From: Bretschneidera sinensis
Taxonomy: Eukaryota; Streptophyta; Magnoliopsida; Brassicales; Akaniaceae
DNA length: 64,000 bases
Direction: 5' to 3'
Assembly: GCA_023935145.1 (NCBI GenBank)
Contig: CM043700.1
Span: 107,386,400-107,450,399, forward strand
A model generated the notes under the pieces. That model worked only from the letters and a program-made list of their open reading frames with translations. It did not search any database and was not told the DNA's origin. The position numbers and the translations under genes were made by a program. This document shows positions 43,740-54,262 of this stretch, in pieces (the stretch's first letter is position 1; each line of letters begins with the position of its first letter).

Positions 43740-44163
43740 TGTAGGCTAAATAAACATAAATAATAACTTCATATATGAAATTAGAACATAAATAATTGCA
43801 TAAGTAAATCACATACCTGATTAAGCCATCATCACAACAAAAATTTGAATTATCTCATAGCAGAAGTATGATCAGGAATGTACTGGGAGCCAAAGAGGGG
43901 ACCTAGTCTGTTTATATACACATCAGTAACCCTAGTTACTAAGAGTCCAAATGGTTTTTTCCATCTACAATCCATATTGGACTAAAGCTTACTCTAGCTA
44001 TACATTAATAATATTAAGATGTGTACAAGCCTAAACAACATAATCACCAATTAGCAACATATGAGTTCTCGTACTTTTCTCATTAGACTAAATCTGCTGA
44101 CCCAGTTTTATAAAACCAAAATCACTATAATTAGTTGTAGCCCACATAGAAAAATTTCAACAT
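43740..44163 (-). repeat. 3' LTR of minus-strand copia element
   Basis: Minus-strand start TGTTGAAATTTTTC after the copia-style polypurine tract AAGTGAGAGAA (44174-44164); end ...TTAGCCTACA at 43740. A TATA box, TGTATATAAACAG, lies near 43908-43920. Confidence 0.6.
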
Positions 44164-45059
44164 TCTCTCACTTGGGCAACACTAATTATAGCTCTCAAAT
44201 TTTTGAAAACATTTTACTCAATTTAAAATGACTCCCGGGTCAAACAACTTAATTTTAGTTTTGCCACATTCGAAAAATAATTTGGTCTTCTGAGGTAACA
44301 TCTTAAATGATCCGCTCCCATGAAAATACCAAAAATGGAATCATAACAGCCATTGTGCTCTACTATTTATACATGACCAATCCATGGTTACTCATGTAAA
44401 TGAATCCACTGACATGGATCCAATGTGGTAGTCTGGCAAGAAAATAGCATCCCACAAGGTGATCAAATAATGTGTTATTTTCATTGTTAATTGTCAACAT
44501 GCCTCTTTATACAATATGCCTATTAATAGGCCATAGAAGTCATCAACAATATAGTATGTCTCAAAATACCTCTAGATTTTAATATGGTGTCAACAATGAG
44601 ACATACCCAACCAAACTCAAAACTGACACCAAGTTTTAAGTTTCTACAATCATTACATGTCATATGTTTAAATACATTCATACATATACAGAGATAAGAT
44701 AACACAATATGAATGAAAATATACATGATGATCATCAATCAATATTATAATATCCAACTATCGTACCCAAAACATGATAGGTTCCAAAATTACATAAACC
44801 CAATACCAAAACATTAAAATCATAAATAACTCCCTTTAACCTAGTACATCAAAGGACTTCAAAACACCCATGCTATCAACATGTTTCTTAAAAACAAATG
44901 GGTCTCAGACTTTTGGTTAAGGGATCAACAACCACGTTCTCTGTTTGAATGTGCTCAACAATTGCATTGGCGTAAAGCACAGTTTTCATGGATTCTCTCT
45001 TAAGATAATTATTAGGACATTGACTCAAACCCAATTTATCTCATTTCGTTATGTAAGCT

Positions 45060-46003
45060 CTTTAAGAAAAACCCCAACATACCACGAGATCTATCCTACG
45101 AATCTCAACACCAAGGATAAAGGATGTCTCACCAAGATCTTTCATATCAAATGTCTTGGACAACAACCGTTTTGTCTCATGCAATAACCCAAGATCATTA
45201 CTAGCAAGCAAAACATCATTCACATAAAGAACCAAGTAAATAAATTTACTCCCACTAACCTTTAGGTATATGCACTAATCTACCTTATTCGCCTCAAACT
45301 AATGGAAGTCAAGACCTCGTCAAATTTACTATCTTAATGGGTTTTCCCAATTGTTTTTCAACTTCAATTTTGAAAACTTTAATTTTTTCCAAAGCCTTAG
45401 ATTTCTCTTTTATCAAGTAAAGATATCCATACTGGGAAAAATCACCAATAAAGGTAATGAAATAACTCATTCCACATAGAGTAGGTGACATAGGTCCACT
45501 AATATCAGTGTGCACTATTTCTAGAAGATCATAACTACGAGTTAAGCCATTCTTCTTGGTTTTGGTTAACTTTCCCCTAACACAATCAATATAGGTCTCC
45601 ATATCCCCAAAATCAAGAGTGGGTAAAATATCATCACTAACAAACCTTTCAACTCTCTTTAAAAATATGGTATAGGTGCCTATGCCATAAAGCAGAAGAT
45701 TTTTCTTTAATAAGAGGTTTTTTTTTAAGGAATTGTTTTAACACCAAAACAAGTATATTCATTGTTTGAAACTAAACATAATATGTACATGCCATTAGAT
45801 AAAATAAAATTTTCAACAATACAAGAATATTTAAGCAAACTAACATTTTCATTCCCAATCTGAAAGAAATATCCAAGTTTATCCAAAACAAAAACAGAAA
45901 TGACATTCCACCTAAAAGAAGGTGCATAAAAAATATTTTCCAAAACAAGTTGAAAACCAGATTCTAAATTCAAACTAATAGGTCTTAAAAATTTAACTTC
46001 CAC
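45060..46003 (-). pseudogene. copia integrase and RT fragments
   Basis: 46003-45725 covers the domain before integrase. 45602-45309 is the integrase start with C-V-R-G-K, I-V-H-T-D-I-S-G-P (first catalytic Asp) and F-I-G-D-F-S-Q-Y-G-Y. RT resumes near 45240 with Y-V-N-D-V-L-L-A-S-N-D, where the first catalytic Asp is Asn (45218-45220), then F-D-M-K-D-L-G. Confidence 0.8.
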
Positions 46004-46022
46004 TTAAGCATTGTTCCCAACT

Positions 46023-47030
46023 CTAAGCATGAACTCCACCTAACTTGGTCTCCATCTGTTTATGAAACTGCAAGGTCATAGCAATATGAATAGTTACACC
46101 ACTATCTAACCACCAAGAATATAATGGGGCACTAGCTAAAGCCGATTCAAAACAAACTAAACCTAGGGAATTACCTTTTGGTTTGTATTTCTTTTCTATC
46201 AAAGCTTTAAAGATAGGATACTTAGGTCTAATGTGACCTCTCTTTCTAAAACGAAAACACGTAACATCTTTATTATCTTTCTTAATGGTAGCCCTTGGAT
46301 CTCCCACTCTATAATTCTGACCATTTTCATGTCTCTTGTTATCATGAACCCTCTTTGAACCACCAGGAGCATAATAAACATTGGGTTTAAAATTTTTAGG
46401 TTTGGCAAAAGTCTTAATACTACTAGGTTTGGTATGGGGAACCAGTAAGGCAGTATGTAATTTCTCTTTCTTAAGTTTTTCTTCCTCTAAGACACACTTA
46501 GATATCAAATCATTCACACTCTAGGTTTCATTCAAAGTATTGTAGGTAGTTTTGATCGGACTAAACTCAACAAGAAGGGTATTAAGGGCATAGTGGGCTA
46601 TGAACCGATGATGAAGGGTAATGTTATAAGGTTTCAGTTTGGATTGAATGTGGACCATCCTCATGATAAAATCTCTTACCCCCAGCATTATCATATCTCA
46701 TACCCGTTAACTCACTCATTAGGTTTTCAGTCTCAAACTTATTGGATACTTGGTACCTTTGTTCCACAGTAGTAAAAAATTCCCTAGTATTAGTGGTCTC
46801 AAGCAAATCACTCATAAGGTGTTTTGAAATTGATCTTTTCATGGCGTGGAGGTTCAAACAGTTAGACCTCTCTCACTTAGCAAAATTTTCCCTCTACTTA
46901 GCAGTGCTCTCATTAGTGAGCTCAACAAGCTAGTCCACACGCAGGGCTAAATCAATGTCACATATGCCTAAAGCAAACTCTACATACTCCTTTCATCTTT
47001 TATAATTTGAACCAGACAGGATCTCAATGG
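46023..47030 (-). pseudogene. copia gag and protease
   Basis: Gag pieces at 46857-46624 (M-K-R-S-I-S, E-F-F-T-T-V-E-Q-R-Y) and 46517-46023. The zinc knuckle is degenerate: C-F-R-F-R-K-R-G-H-I-R-P-K-Y keeps only one Cys and the His. The protease box W-W-L-D-S-G-V-T-I-H keeps Asp-Ser-Gly. A stop near 46521 and others upstream break the frame. Confidence 0.75.
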
Positions 47031-47355
47031 TTACTTAGTTATTATTTACAAAAAATGAGACTGATTTAAGATAAGAATGAAACACATTAGTATAAGGGCA
47101 ATAACCAACATACTCCAAAACAGAGAATCTAAGAGTATATTTACAAACTTCTCTTTGGGCAAAGAATACAATATACACTTAGAAACTCTACACATGAAGT
47201 ATATGAAGACAGTGTCTTAGTTTTCGAAAGAATTGTCCCCTTTGGGTAGACAGACCTTCTAAACTGACACATTATCTTCCTACAGTGTTCCATATATTTT
47301 GACTAATTACAGCACACAACTACCCCTTTTGGGCAAGTAACTACATGATATAATT

Positions 47356-47582
47356 GTAATCATCCCACAACAAGCTTTAGTGAAATCCCACAAGTATCAA
47401 TGAGTGTGCCACTTTGACAGCAAACGCCTACATCAACCCATGAAGTTTTTCAAAACTGAGATAAATAGTAATCATACCGCAACATATTTTAGTGAAATCT
47501 TACAAATATCAATGAATATACCACTTTGGCAGTAAACACCCACATCTACCCATGAAATTTCTCAAAACCGAGATAAACAATA
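47356..47582 (-). repeat. 112-bp tandem duplication in copia leader
   Basis: Units begin GTAATCAT at 47356 and 47468. They are clearly related but diverged (for example CCCACAACAAGC versus CCGCAACATATT). Nearby, CCCCTTTTGGGCA-type palindromes recur at about 47238, 47325 and 47152. Confidence 0.8.
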
Positions 47583-47639
47583 ATGTCATTTACATCAACA
47601 AACGCTTGCAAAACGACAGGCATACATACGACCTTACAG

Positions 47640-49480
47640 TGATTCATCTTTGGTTAGTTGTTAGTTTCGTGGAGAATGGAAAGCTAAAGACGAGAGGATG
47701 AAGCGTTATCAAACCCTTTTATAAGAGTTGTTCTAGTACTTTGACAAAGTTACCTTCACTTATCTACCTCGTGCTCAAATTCCATGATCAAGATACCGGA
47801 AAGGGTTGAGTCCATATCATTAGTAATGGAGCAAAAAGATTTACAAACCTATTGTACAACTATTGAGAATTAAGCTTGGCTTTTCGACGAACTTCCTTGG
47901 TACACCAATATTCAAAATTTCTTGCAAAAAAGGGAATTTTCAACCCGCATTAGTAAGAAAGAGAAAAGAGCAATTCAATTATTAGCAACTTAGTTCAGTA
48001 TTTATGGTGTAAAACTCTACAAAAGATCTTTCGATGAGATTCAGCTACTTTGTGTAGATGAAGACACAACTGAAAAGCTTATGACAGAAATACATGAGGG
48101 TACAAGTGATCCACACATGAATGGTAGGATGTTAGCAAGAAAAATCCCCAGTTTAGGTTACTATTAGTTTAACATGGAGACCGATTGTTGTAATTATGTG
48201 AAGAAGTATCAGAAATGACAATTTCATGGTCATTTACAACATGTACCACCAAGATAACTGTTAAGCATGACTACACCTTGGCCCCTTGCCATTTGAGGTA
48301 TAGATGTGATTGGAAAGCTGACACCTAAGATGTCTAATGGTAATGAGTATATCTTGGTAGCAATAGATTACTTTACCGAGTGGGTAGAAGTTGCCTCATT
48401 CACCACTCTGAAAGCTAAACATGTGACTTAGTTCATTAGACATAACATAATTTGTTGTCATAGAGTGCTTTTTGAGGTGATTTCAGATAATGAAATGCAT
48501 TTCCAAGGAAATTGCATATTTGCTTGACAAGTACAAAATTGAGTGCCATAAGTGTTCCTTTTATCGACCTCAAACCAATGGGGCAGTGGAAGCTGCAAAC
48601 AAGAACATTAAGACCATTTTGGCCAAGATTGTTGAAACTTACCATGATTGGCATGAGAAGCTTTTTTTTTGCCTTGTGGGGTCACCAAACTTCAATTAGA
48701 TATTCTACTAGTACCATACCACACTCACTTGTCTATAGTATGAAGGTTATCCTACCAATTGAAATGAAGGTTCCATCATTGAGAACTACTCTAGAAAGCT
48801 AGTTGCAAAAAGTAGATTGGTTACAAGGTTGGTACAATGAGTTAGCTCTGAATGACGAGAAAAAGTTGGAAGCCTTTCAATATATTCAAGGGTGTCAAAG
48901 AAGGGTCGGGTGTGCTTTTAACAAAAAAGTAAAATCTAAAGATATTAAGGAATGAGACTATGTGTTGAAATAACCAAAACCTCAAACCTTTGATCTAAGT
49001 GGTAAGCTTAGACCTAATTAAGTTGACCCATACCAAGTCAAGAAGATCATATCTAGTGGAGTAGCACGTCTCATGGACTTTAACAGTAATGAATTCACCA
49101 AAACATAAACATGGACCAACTCAAGAAATACTACTTGTAATTTTCTCCTTTTCTTTTGTTGTATCCTTCTCTTATCTTTCCCTTTCTAAAAAAAGCTTAT
49201 TGGGTTGAAAACCCGAAAGTGCAAAGGTAAAAATTAGAGCTAAACTCGCTAAGCTAAAAATCTAAAAGGGTGGTTTAGGCAAAAGATAAGGTTCAAAACT
49301 TCAAAAACTAAGTTGAAAATTAAGGGTAATTTGGTCGTTTTATCTTCCCCTAAACTATATAAGGTTTGATCCCATTTTGGGTATGTAGACAACCACTTTA
49401 GTGCAGCCATGTTTTTATTGTAAACCCTATTCCCTTTTATTATCATGTAACCTTTTTGTAAAAACACTATTTGTACATTC
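47640..49480 (+). pseudogene. Second Tat-type RNase H-integrase fragment and 3' region
   Basis: RNase H end (F-V-E-N-G-K-L-K, then Y-L-P-R-A near 47765), integrase finger (H-E-G-T-S-D-P-H near 48095, Cys pair degraded), core with G-I-D-V-I-G-K-L near 48300, S-D-N-E-M-H-F-Q near 48485 and N-G-A-V-E-A-A-N near 48580 (D, D and E all present), then a GPY/F-like tail to 49137. Several stops and frameshifts. Downstream, 49196-49291 has two CCC...GGG repeat units and 49353-49392 the Tat hairpin motif, linking it to the same lineage as the Tat element on the left. The track 48490-48699 is the longest clean piece. Confidence 0.75.
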
Positions 49481-52400
49481 TTCTAAAAAAATAATAAAAG
49501 AAATTCACTAACTTGGGCAAGATATGTTGGGCTAATGCCAATGAAATATGGATTGATTTAGTGTTTGAATAGATTAAATGAGTTTTCTTTTATTTTTTCA
49601 TGGGCTTTTATGCCACTTATTAATTTTGCGGGCTTTTCATTACAAATTGAAAACTCAAAGATACAAAAACTCAAATACATCATTTATAGTCAATTTGGAC
49701 TTTTTTTCTTCTCATTCTTCTTCTTTTCCTTTTGTCTCTCTCACTTGCTCCCACTTGACTTTAAACCCATGTAAGATAGTTGTTTAAAGCAAAAGAGTGT
49801 GCCATAGTGATAACACGAGGTATTTGAGTCATGGTACGCTTGGACAATGTTTCTTGAATCCGTTCCACCAATTGTATGCTCATCGGGCACATGTAATAAT
49901 TGTTTTTTAGCTTCGAAATTGTTTGGGGTTGACCACACTGCCTTAAAATCCCTACTAGAGAATATTAAGAGTACTTAGTATGGCCAGTAAGGACCACACA
50001 AGCTTTCTTGCTTGGATGGCTAAAGTGATATTCCACCAAAGACACACCCAACAAATTTTCAGAACTTGGAGTGTAGAACCAGTTGATCCAACACTCCATG
50101 GACTCATGATGCACTAAGATCTTATGATCTTAGAAGTGTTTTGGCTCGTACATGTCCTCATGTGTCTTTAGAGGAGCTACTATAGACAACTTGTTGAAAA
50201 TCCTCGTCTAGAAAAAGGAAAATTTCAGAGGCTAGCTGAGAAGGATGAATTTATTTAAAAAGATAAAGTGAGAGTTTTAACTGAAGAAGTAGAGGAATCC
50301 TAACAAGAAATGAGGTCTTACGAAGCCTAAAAATATTAAGGCCATTAGTGTAATGGCCAAAACTGCGAGAAAGGTGAAATCAAAGTGGTTATCAACCAAA
50401 AGTGTTTTGGCTCCGATTTTTGAGATCCTAAACAAATCAGCAGCAATTTCAATGTAGTTTTGAAACCAAGGTAGAAAATCTTGTAGGGAGGCTTACAGTA
50501 AAAAAAAAAGCATAATTCCTCACATGTCAAGCATATTTCGTCAAAATCAAGTCAGAACACGTGGATTTTTGGATCCCACCTTGCACTTATTACCCTTAAG
50601 AAATTTCAGCCAATCCTAATTCATTTCAGTGAGAAAATGGCATTATAACCTAATTGGGAGAAGTTGTGAAGCTTGATGCCCTTCATGTCGTCGAGCCATT
50701 GAATTAATTTTGCCAAAATGACCTCCATTTGTGTTATTGGGTGTAACGATTCAAAGAATATTGATTTTTTTTTTAATCTTCTGGGTTGATTTGTAGCAAG
50801 TTGGAAGAGGCTTTGGTTTAAATAAAACGATCTTGAAGCAAAAATGAAAATAAATTTGAAATTTGAAATAGCTGCTGAAATTCCCTCTTTTTGTCCTCCA
50901 TGAATTCTTTCATTCTTATCTATCAAAAATAAGAATGGTCGCTTGAATTCTTCTTTATTTTGCGAATACCAAAAGACATTGTAAATTTTTGGAGACGTAA
51001 ATAAAATTTTTATTTACAATTTAAGAGAAAATATAAAAACCCACAAAATATATAATTTAAAATATTTCTTGTAATATCATTAATATGAATATACTAGATC
51101 GACACAATAACAAAAATCATCTTTTAGTAAATTGATATTAAGCTTCAATGATTGCATTAGCGAGTCTATTATGTTATCAAGTTAAGTTCACAACAAAAAA
51201 TAAGTTAAATAAATTATTTCAATCATCATTACCATCAAGTGGTCCCGCCACCACTATTTCCTTAAATAATGTAAGCTCTAAATGAAGCAAAATTCTTGAG
51301 AAGGAAAAATCTTGGAGAGGGAGAGAGAGAAAAGTATAATTTATTTATGGTCCATTCTTGAATTTTTAAGACAAAAACTTTCTATATTTATTTACAAAAA
51401 GTTTTTGTCTTTACTTTTTCAAATTTAATATTTATTGTGGAGTCTTAGTATTTAAAAAATCTCAAAGATTTTTGAGATTTGAATGAGATAGGTATTCTAA
51501 CTCGTCCCTAGATACATCCATCCTTCTGTGAATCTAATGGGCTCAAGCTGCTTTAATTTGTAGTAAGTATTGATCCTATTATCTATGTATAGACTAACTA
51601 AACTAGTATTAGTCCAACTAAATAAGATATTTAACCAAAGGTTGGGTCAAACGAAGCATAATTATAAAACTAGTTGTTTTAGAAAGTGAGCTTGGATCAT
51701 GGCTCCAATGCTCACCAACATGGCTTCGCCTATGATTGCCTTTGAAGAATATTGCAAGTTCTTATATTTATAATTCATAAACTGAGTGTTAAGCTGGATA
51801 TTGCAATAAGTTCATAAAGAATAATGGCAATTGAGAGTATTCCTCAAAGTCTTACAGCTTAATACTTGTAGTATTAAAACCACGAGATGTGGATAAGTTG
51901 AATTCTATGTTTGATTTTAGCTTCTTCTTAAATGTATGTGAATATATCAAATTCAGATATATATACAAACTTTGAATGTTAGTTTCTCTATTAGTATAAA
52001 TAAATAATACACATCATTTTAAATATGCGAAATTTTCATCTACATTTCAAACACTTTTAAACAACATACATAAATAAAACAAATTTCCACTAGTTTTTTT
52101 TAATAGGATGAGATGAGAATATTGCTAAAAATGGTTTATGAAATGGTTTTTGTTTTTAAGAAATTAAATGTGCAAAAATATATTGTTTTTACTATTATTT
52201 TACTGAACACTAATCTATTTGATAGAGTTTCGAAATGGTTTATGCTAAAATAGCAATTGAATTATAAACTATTCAAGAGGTGTTTAGTTTTCCTTTAGTT
52301 TATCGAAAATATAAACCATTTCATAAACTCCAATTTAAAAATGACTTCATTACACTAACCCTTGTGATTTAGAGGTTTTTCATATGACACGTTGAGGAAT

Positions 52401-52990
52401 TTTCCGTGACGCATAATACCTATGGTTTGCTCTATTAACCTCAAAGTGTCATTCTATTACATTTTCGCATATGAAAGAGAAACACATACAAAATATTTCA
52501 TTTATGCCCTTTATTAAGGGTTAACACCTTTAGATAAATTATGAGGGTGTGCAAATTTGAACCTCGTGGTATTAAATCATTGAGAGAATTGAGCATAAGG
52601 TTAGCTTTATATGAGTTGTTAACCTTGGAAAAAGGTAGACATAAAATATTTTGCACGTGTTTTTTCTCACTTGCAAAAATTGCAACAAAAAAATTAATAG
52701 AGTAAACCACATTGTTAGTTGTCATGAAAAATTCTTCAAATTTTGTATGAAAACCCCCCAAACTACGGGTTTAAGTATAATTAAGCTTTTGCGAACCGAT
52801 TATAATTGGGTAAATAAAAGTATGAAGAATATTTTGATACTCCTTTAGTAAATGTTATGTTATATAACTTTCATCGTGTGGGGTGGTCGATGGTTCGAGC
52901 CTCTCTCATCCTAGTCTTATATTTTGTAGGCCCATCACCTCAGCCAAACAAAAAGAGTCCTTCCAATTTTACACTCCCAGTCACCTCCTC
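49481..52990. other. AT-rich intergenic, no gene seen
   Basis: No coding domain recognised. 50340-50930 has a patch of low-copy sequence with weak LTR-like character (a GGCCAAAA...CACGTGGATTTTTGG stretch), but no paired LTR, PBS or PPT. The remainder up to the MEKK1 promoter is AT-rich and includes a GA-rich run near 51315-51340. Confidence 0.5.
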
Positions 52991-52997
52991 TCCCTTC

Positions 52998-53003
52998 CAC
53001 GTG
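52998..53003 (+). promoter_or_regulatory. G-box / ABRE-like CACGTG
   Basis: CCACGTGTCACC, the core bound by plant bZIP and bHLH factors, 207 bases upstream of the first in-frame ATG of the MEKK1-type gene and in a local GC-rich patch. Function is inferred from the motif and place only. Confidence 0.5.
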
Positions 53004-53188
53004 TCACCGCGTTTTCTCTTTCTCCTCGACGGCGTTTACCAGTCTCTTTTTTCTAATTAGAGCCTTTTTCGACCTCTCTCAAGTCAGGGAACTAAAAGAA
53101 GATGAATTCATAAAGCTGGACAAAGCTTTCATTCACTCTTATTTCCTGCTAAAGTAAAAAAATTCCTCTATATATCAGTGAAATTTAC

Positions 53189-53236
53189 ATGGATTTAGCT
53201 CTCTATGCATCACTTACCTCGATTCTTCAGTCATAG
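53189..53236 (+). CDS. Short uORF overlapping MEKK1 start
   Basis: ATG at 53189, 15 codons (Met-Asp-Leu-Ala-Leu-Tyr-Ala...), stop TAG at 53234. It overlaps the first main ATG (53205) in another frame and ends 16 bases before the second in-frame ATG (53253). If transcribed, it would reduce use of 53205 and favour reinitiation at 53253. Whether it is in the mRNA is unknown: a TATATATC at 53169-53176 could place the start site downstream of it. Confidence 0.4.
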   Translation: MDLALYASLTSILQS

Positions 53237-54262
53237 CAAGACAACGGGGTCCATGGACCCGAAGAGGAATCGGAGAAAGCCCAAGCTCGAGCGCCGCAAT
53301 GCGGTGAAGCACATCGACTACGATGCGGCTTCGTTTTCGTCATCGCTTGACGACTTCTCTTCTTCCTCCTCCCTCGTCACGCGGTCTCTCGACTTGTACG
53401 ATCGAACCAGCTTCCGCATCGAAGGGGTCGACGGCGAGTTCGATCGGATTTGTCGGAGCCTCGGCCTCTCGGGCCCGGAGGATTTCGCGATCCCCGCCGC
53501 CGCCTGGGAGGCCAGCAAGATCCGCTCCTCCTCAGACGTTCTCCAGAGGTCCAGGTTTCAGCAGCTGGATAGTCCGAAAAATGAGGAGGAGAGTGAAGTG
53601 GCGCTAGTTGGGGACTTGTGTGGTAGGGTTTCGGATAGTGTTAGAATTAGGGATAGGGATGCTACTGATTTGACCCGGAACGAGTCAGCTGAGTTGAACA
53701 TGGCTTGTGATTCTGGCCATGTTCGTTTTGAATTGCGTGATAGGGTGTTGAATGGTGTTGGTACTAGGGATAGGGATGGTGCTGAGTTGACTCGGAACGA
53801 GGCAGCTGAGTTGAACGCGTGTTGTGTTCCTACGGCTGGTGGTGGAATCAAAGGGGTGAGACCGCCGCTGTTAACGCCGCCGCCAGCAATGACGTTACCG
53901 GTTATCGATAATAATTCTTCGACTTGGGATCTATTGAGGGATTTTGCACCGGAAAGTGAAAGAGGGTCTTTGGTTGTGGGTCATAGAGGACTTGGTTCTT
54001 CTGATGATGAGGAAGAAAGAATTGATGAGGGAAATGTGAAAAGAGAAGAGGAAGAGAATGTGTTGAGGATGAGGGAGTCTGGGATGCTATCGGAGTCGTG
54101 TTCTTTCACGACTTCCAATGACGATGACTCGTCAAGTACTACCACTGAGCCAATGTCGAATATTTCACCAAATGGTAGATTCAGACACACCATTACGGAT
54201 TGGCAAAAGGGGAAGCTTCTGGGGCAGGGTTCATTCGGGTCCGTGTATGAAGGAATTTCTGA
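53205..54262 (+). CDS. MEKK1-like: MEKK1-type gene exon 1
   Basis: 1058 bases, GC-richer than the surroundings (53250-53560 especially). Ends ...GGA-ATT-TCT-GA before donor GTAAGT. Two in-frame starts: 53205 (Met1, M-H-H-L-P-R) and 53253 (Met17, M-D-P-K-R-N-R-R-K). A basic K/R cluster follows Met17. Neither start has an A or G at -3; Met17 has G at +4. Inside, a R-x-R-D-x(2)-x-L-T-R-N-E-x-A-E-L-N segment occurs twice (near residues 154-167 and 191-204), an internal duplication of about 35 residues. Confidence 0.9.

Larger units (their letters stand above)
44164..47640 (-). mobile_element. Decayed minus-strand Ty1/copia element body
   Basis: Reading leftward: leader with a 112-bp tandem duplication (47582-47356), gag (about 47030-46530), nucleocapsid and protease (46517-46023), pre-integrase (46003-45725), integrase start (45602-45309), a jump to RT (about 45240-45060) and the C-terminal end of RNase H (near 44960-44880), then the PPT. 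Most of integrase, RT and RNase H is deleted. No matching 5' LTR was found. Confidence 0.75.

Noticed and set aside
52892..52901. Perfect Pol III B box GGTTCGAGCC upstream of MEKK1
   Set aside because: No A box at tRNA-like spacing and no tRNA fold or SINE tail; probably a decayed SINE end or chance.
53323..53607. Alternative-frame ORFs on both strands of MEKK1 exon 1
   Set aside because: GC-rich shadows of the kinase gene frame.
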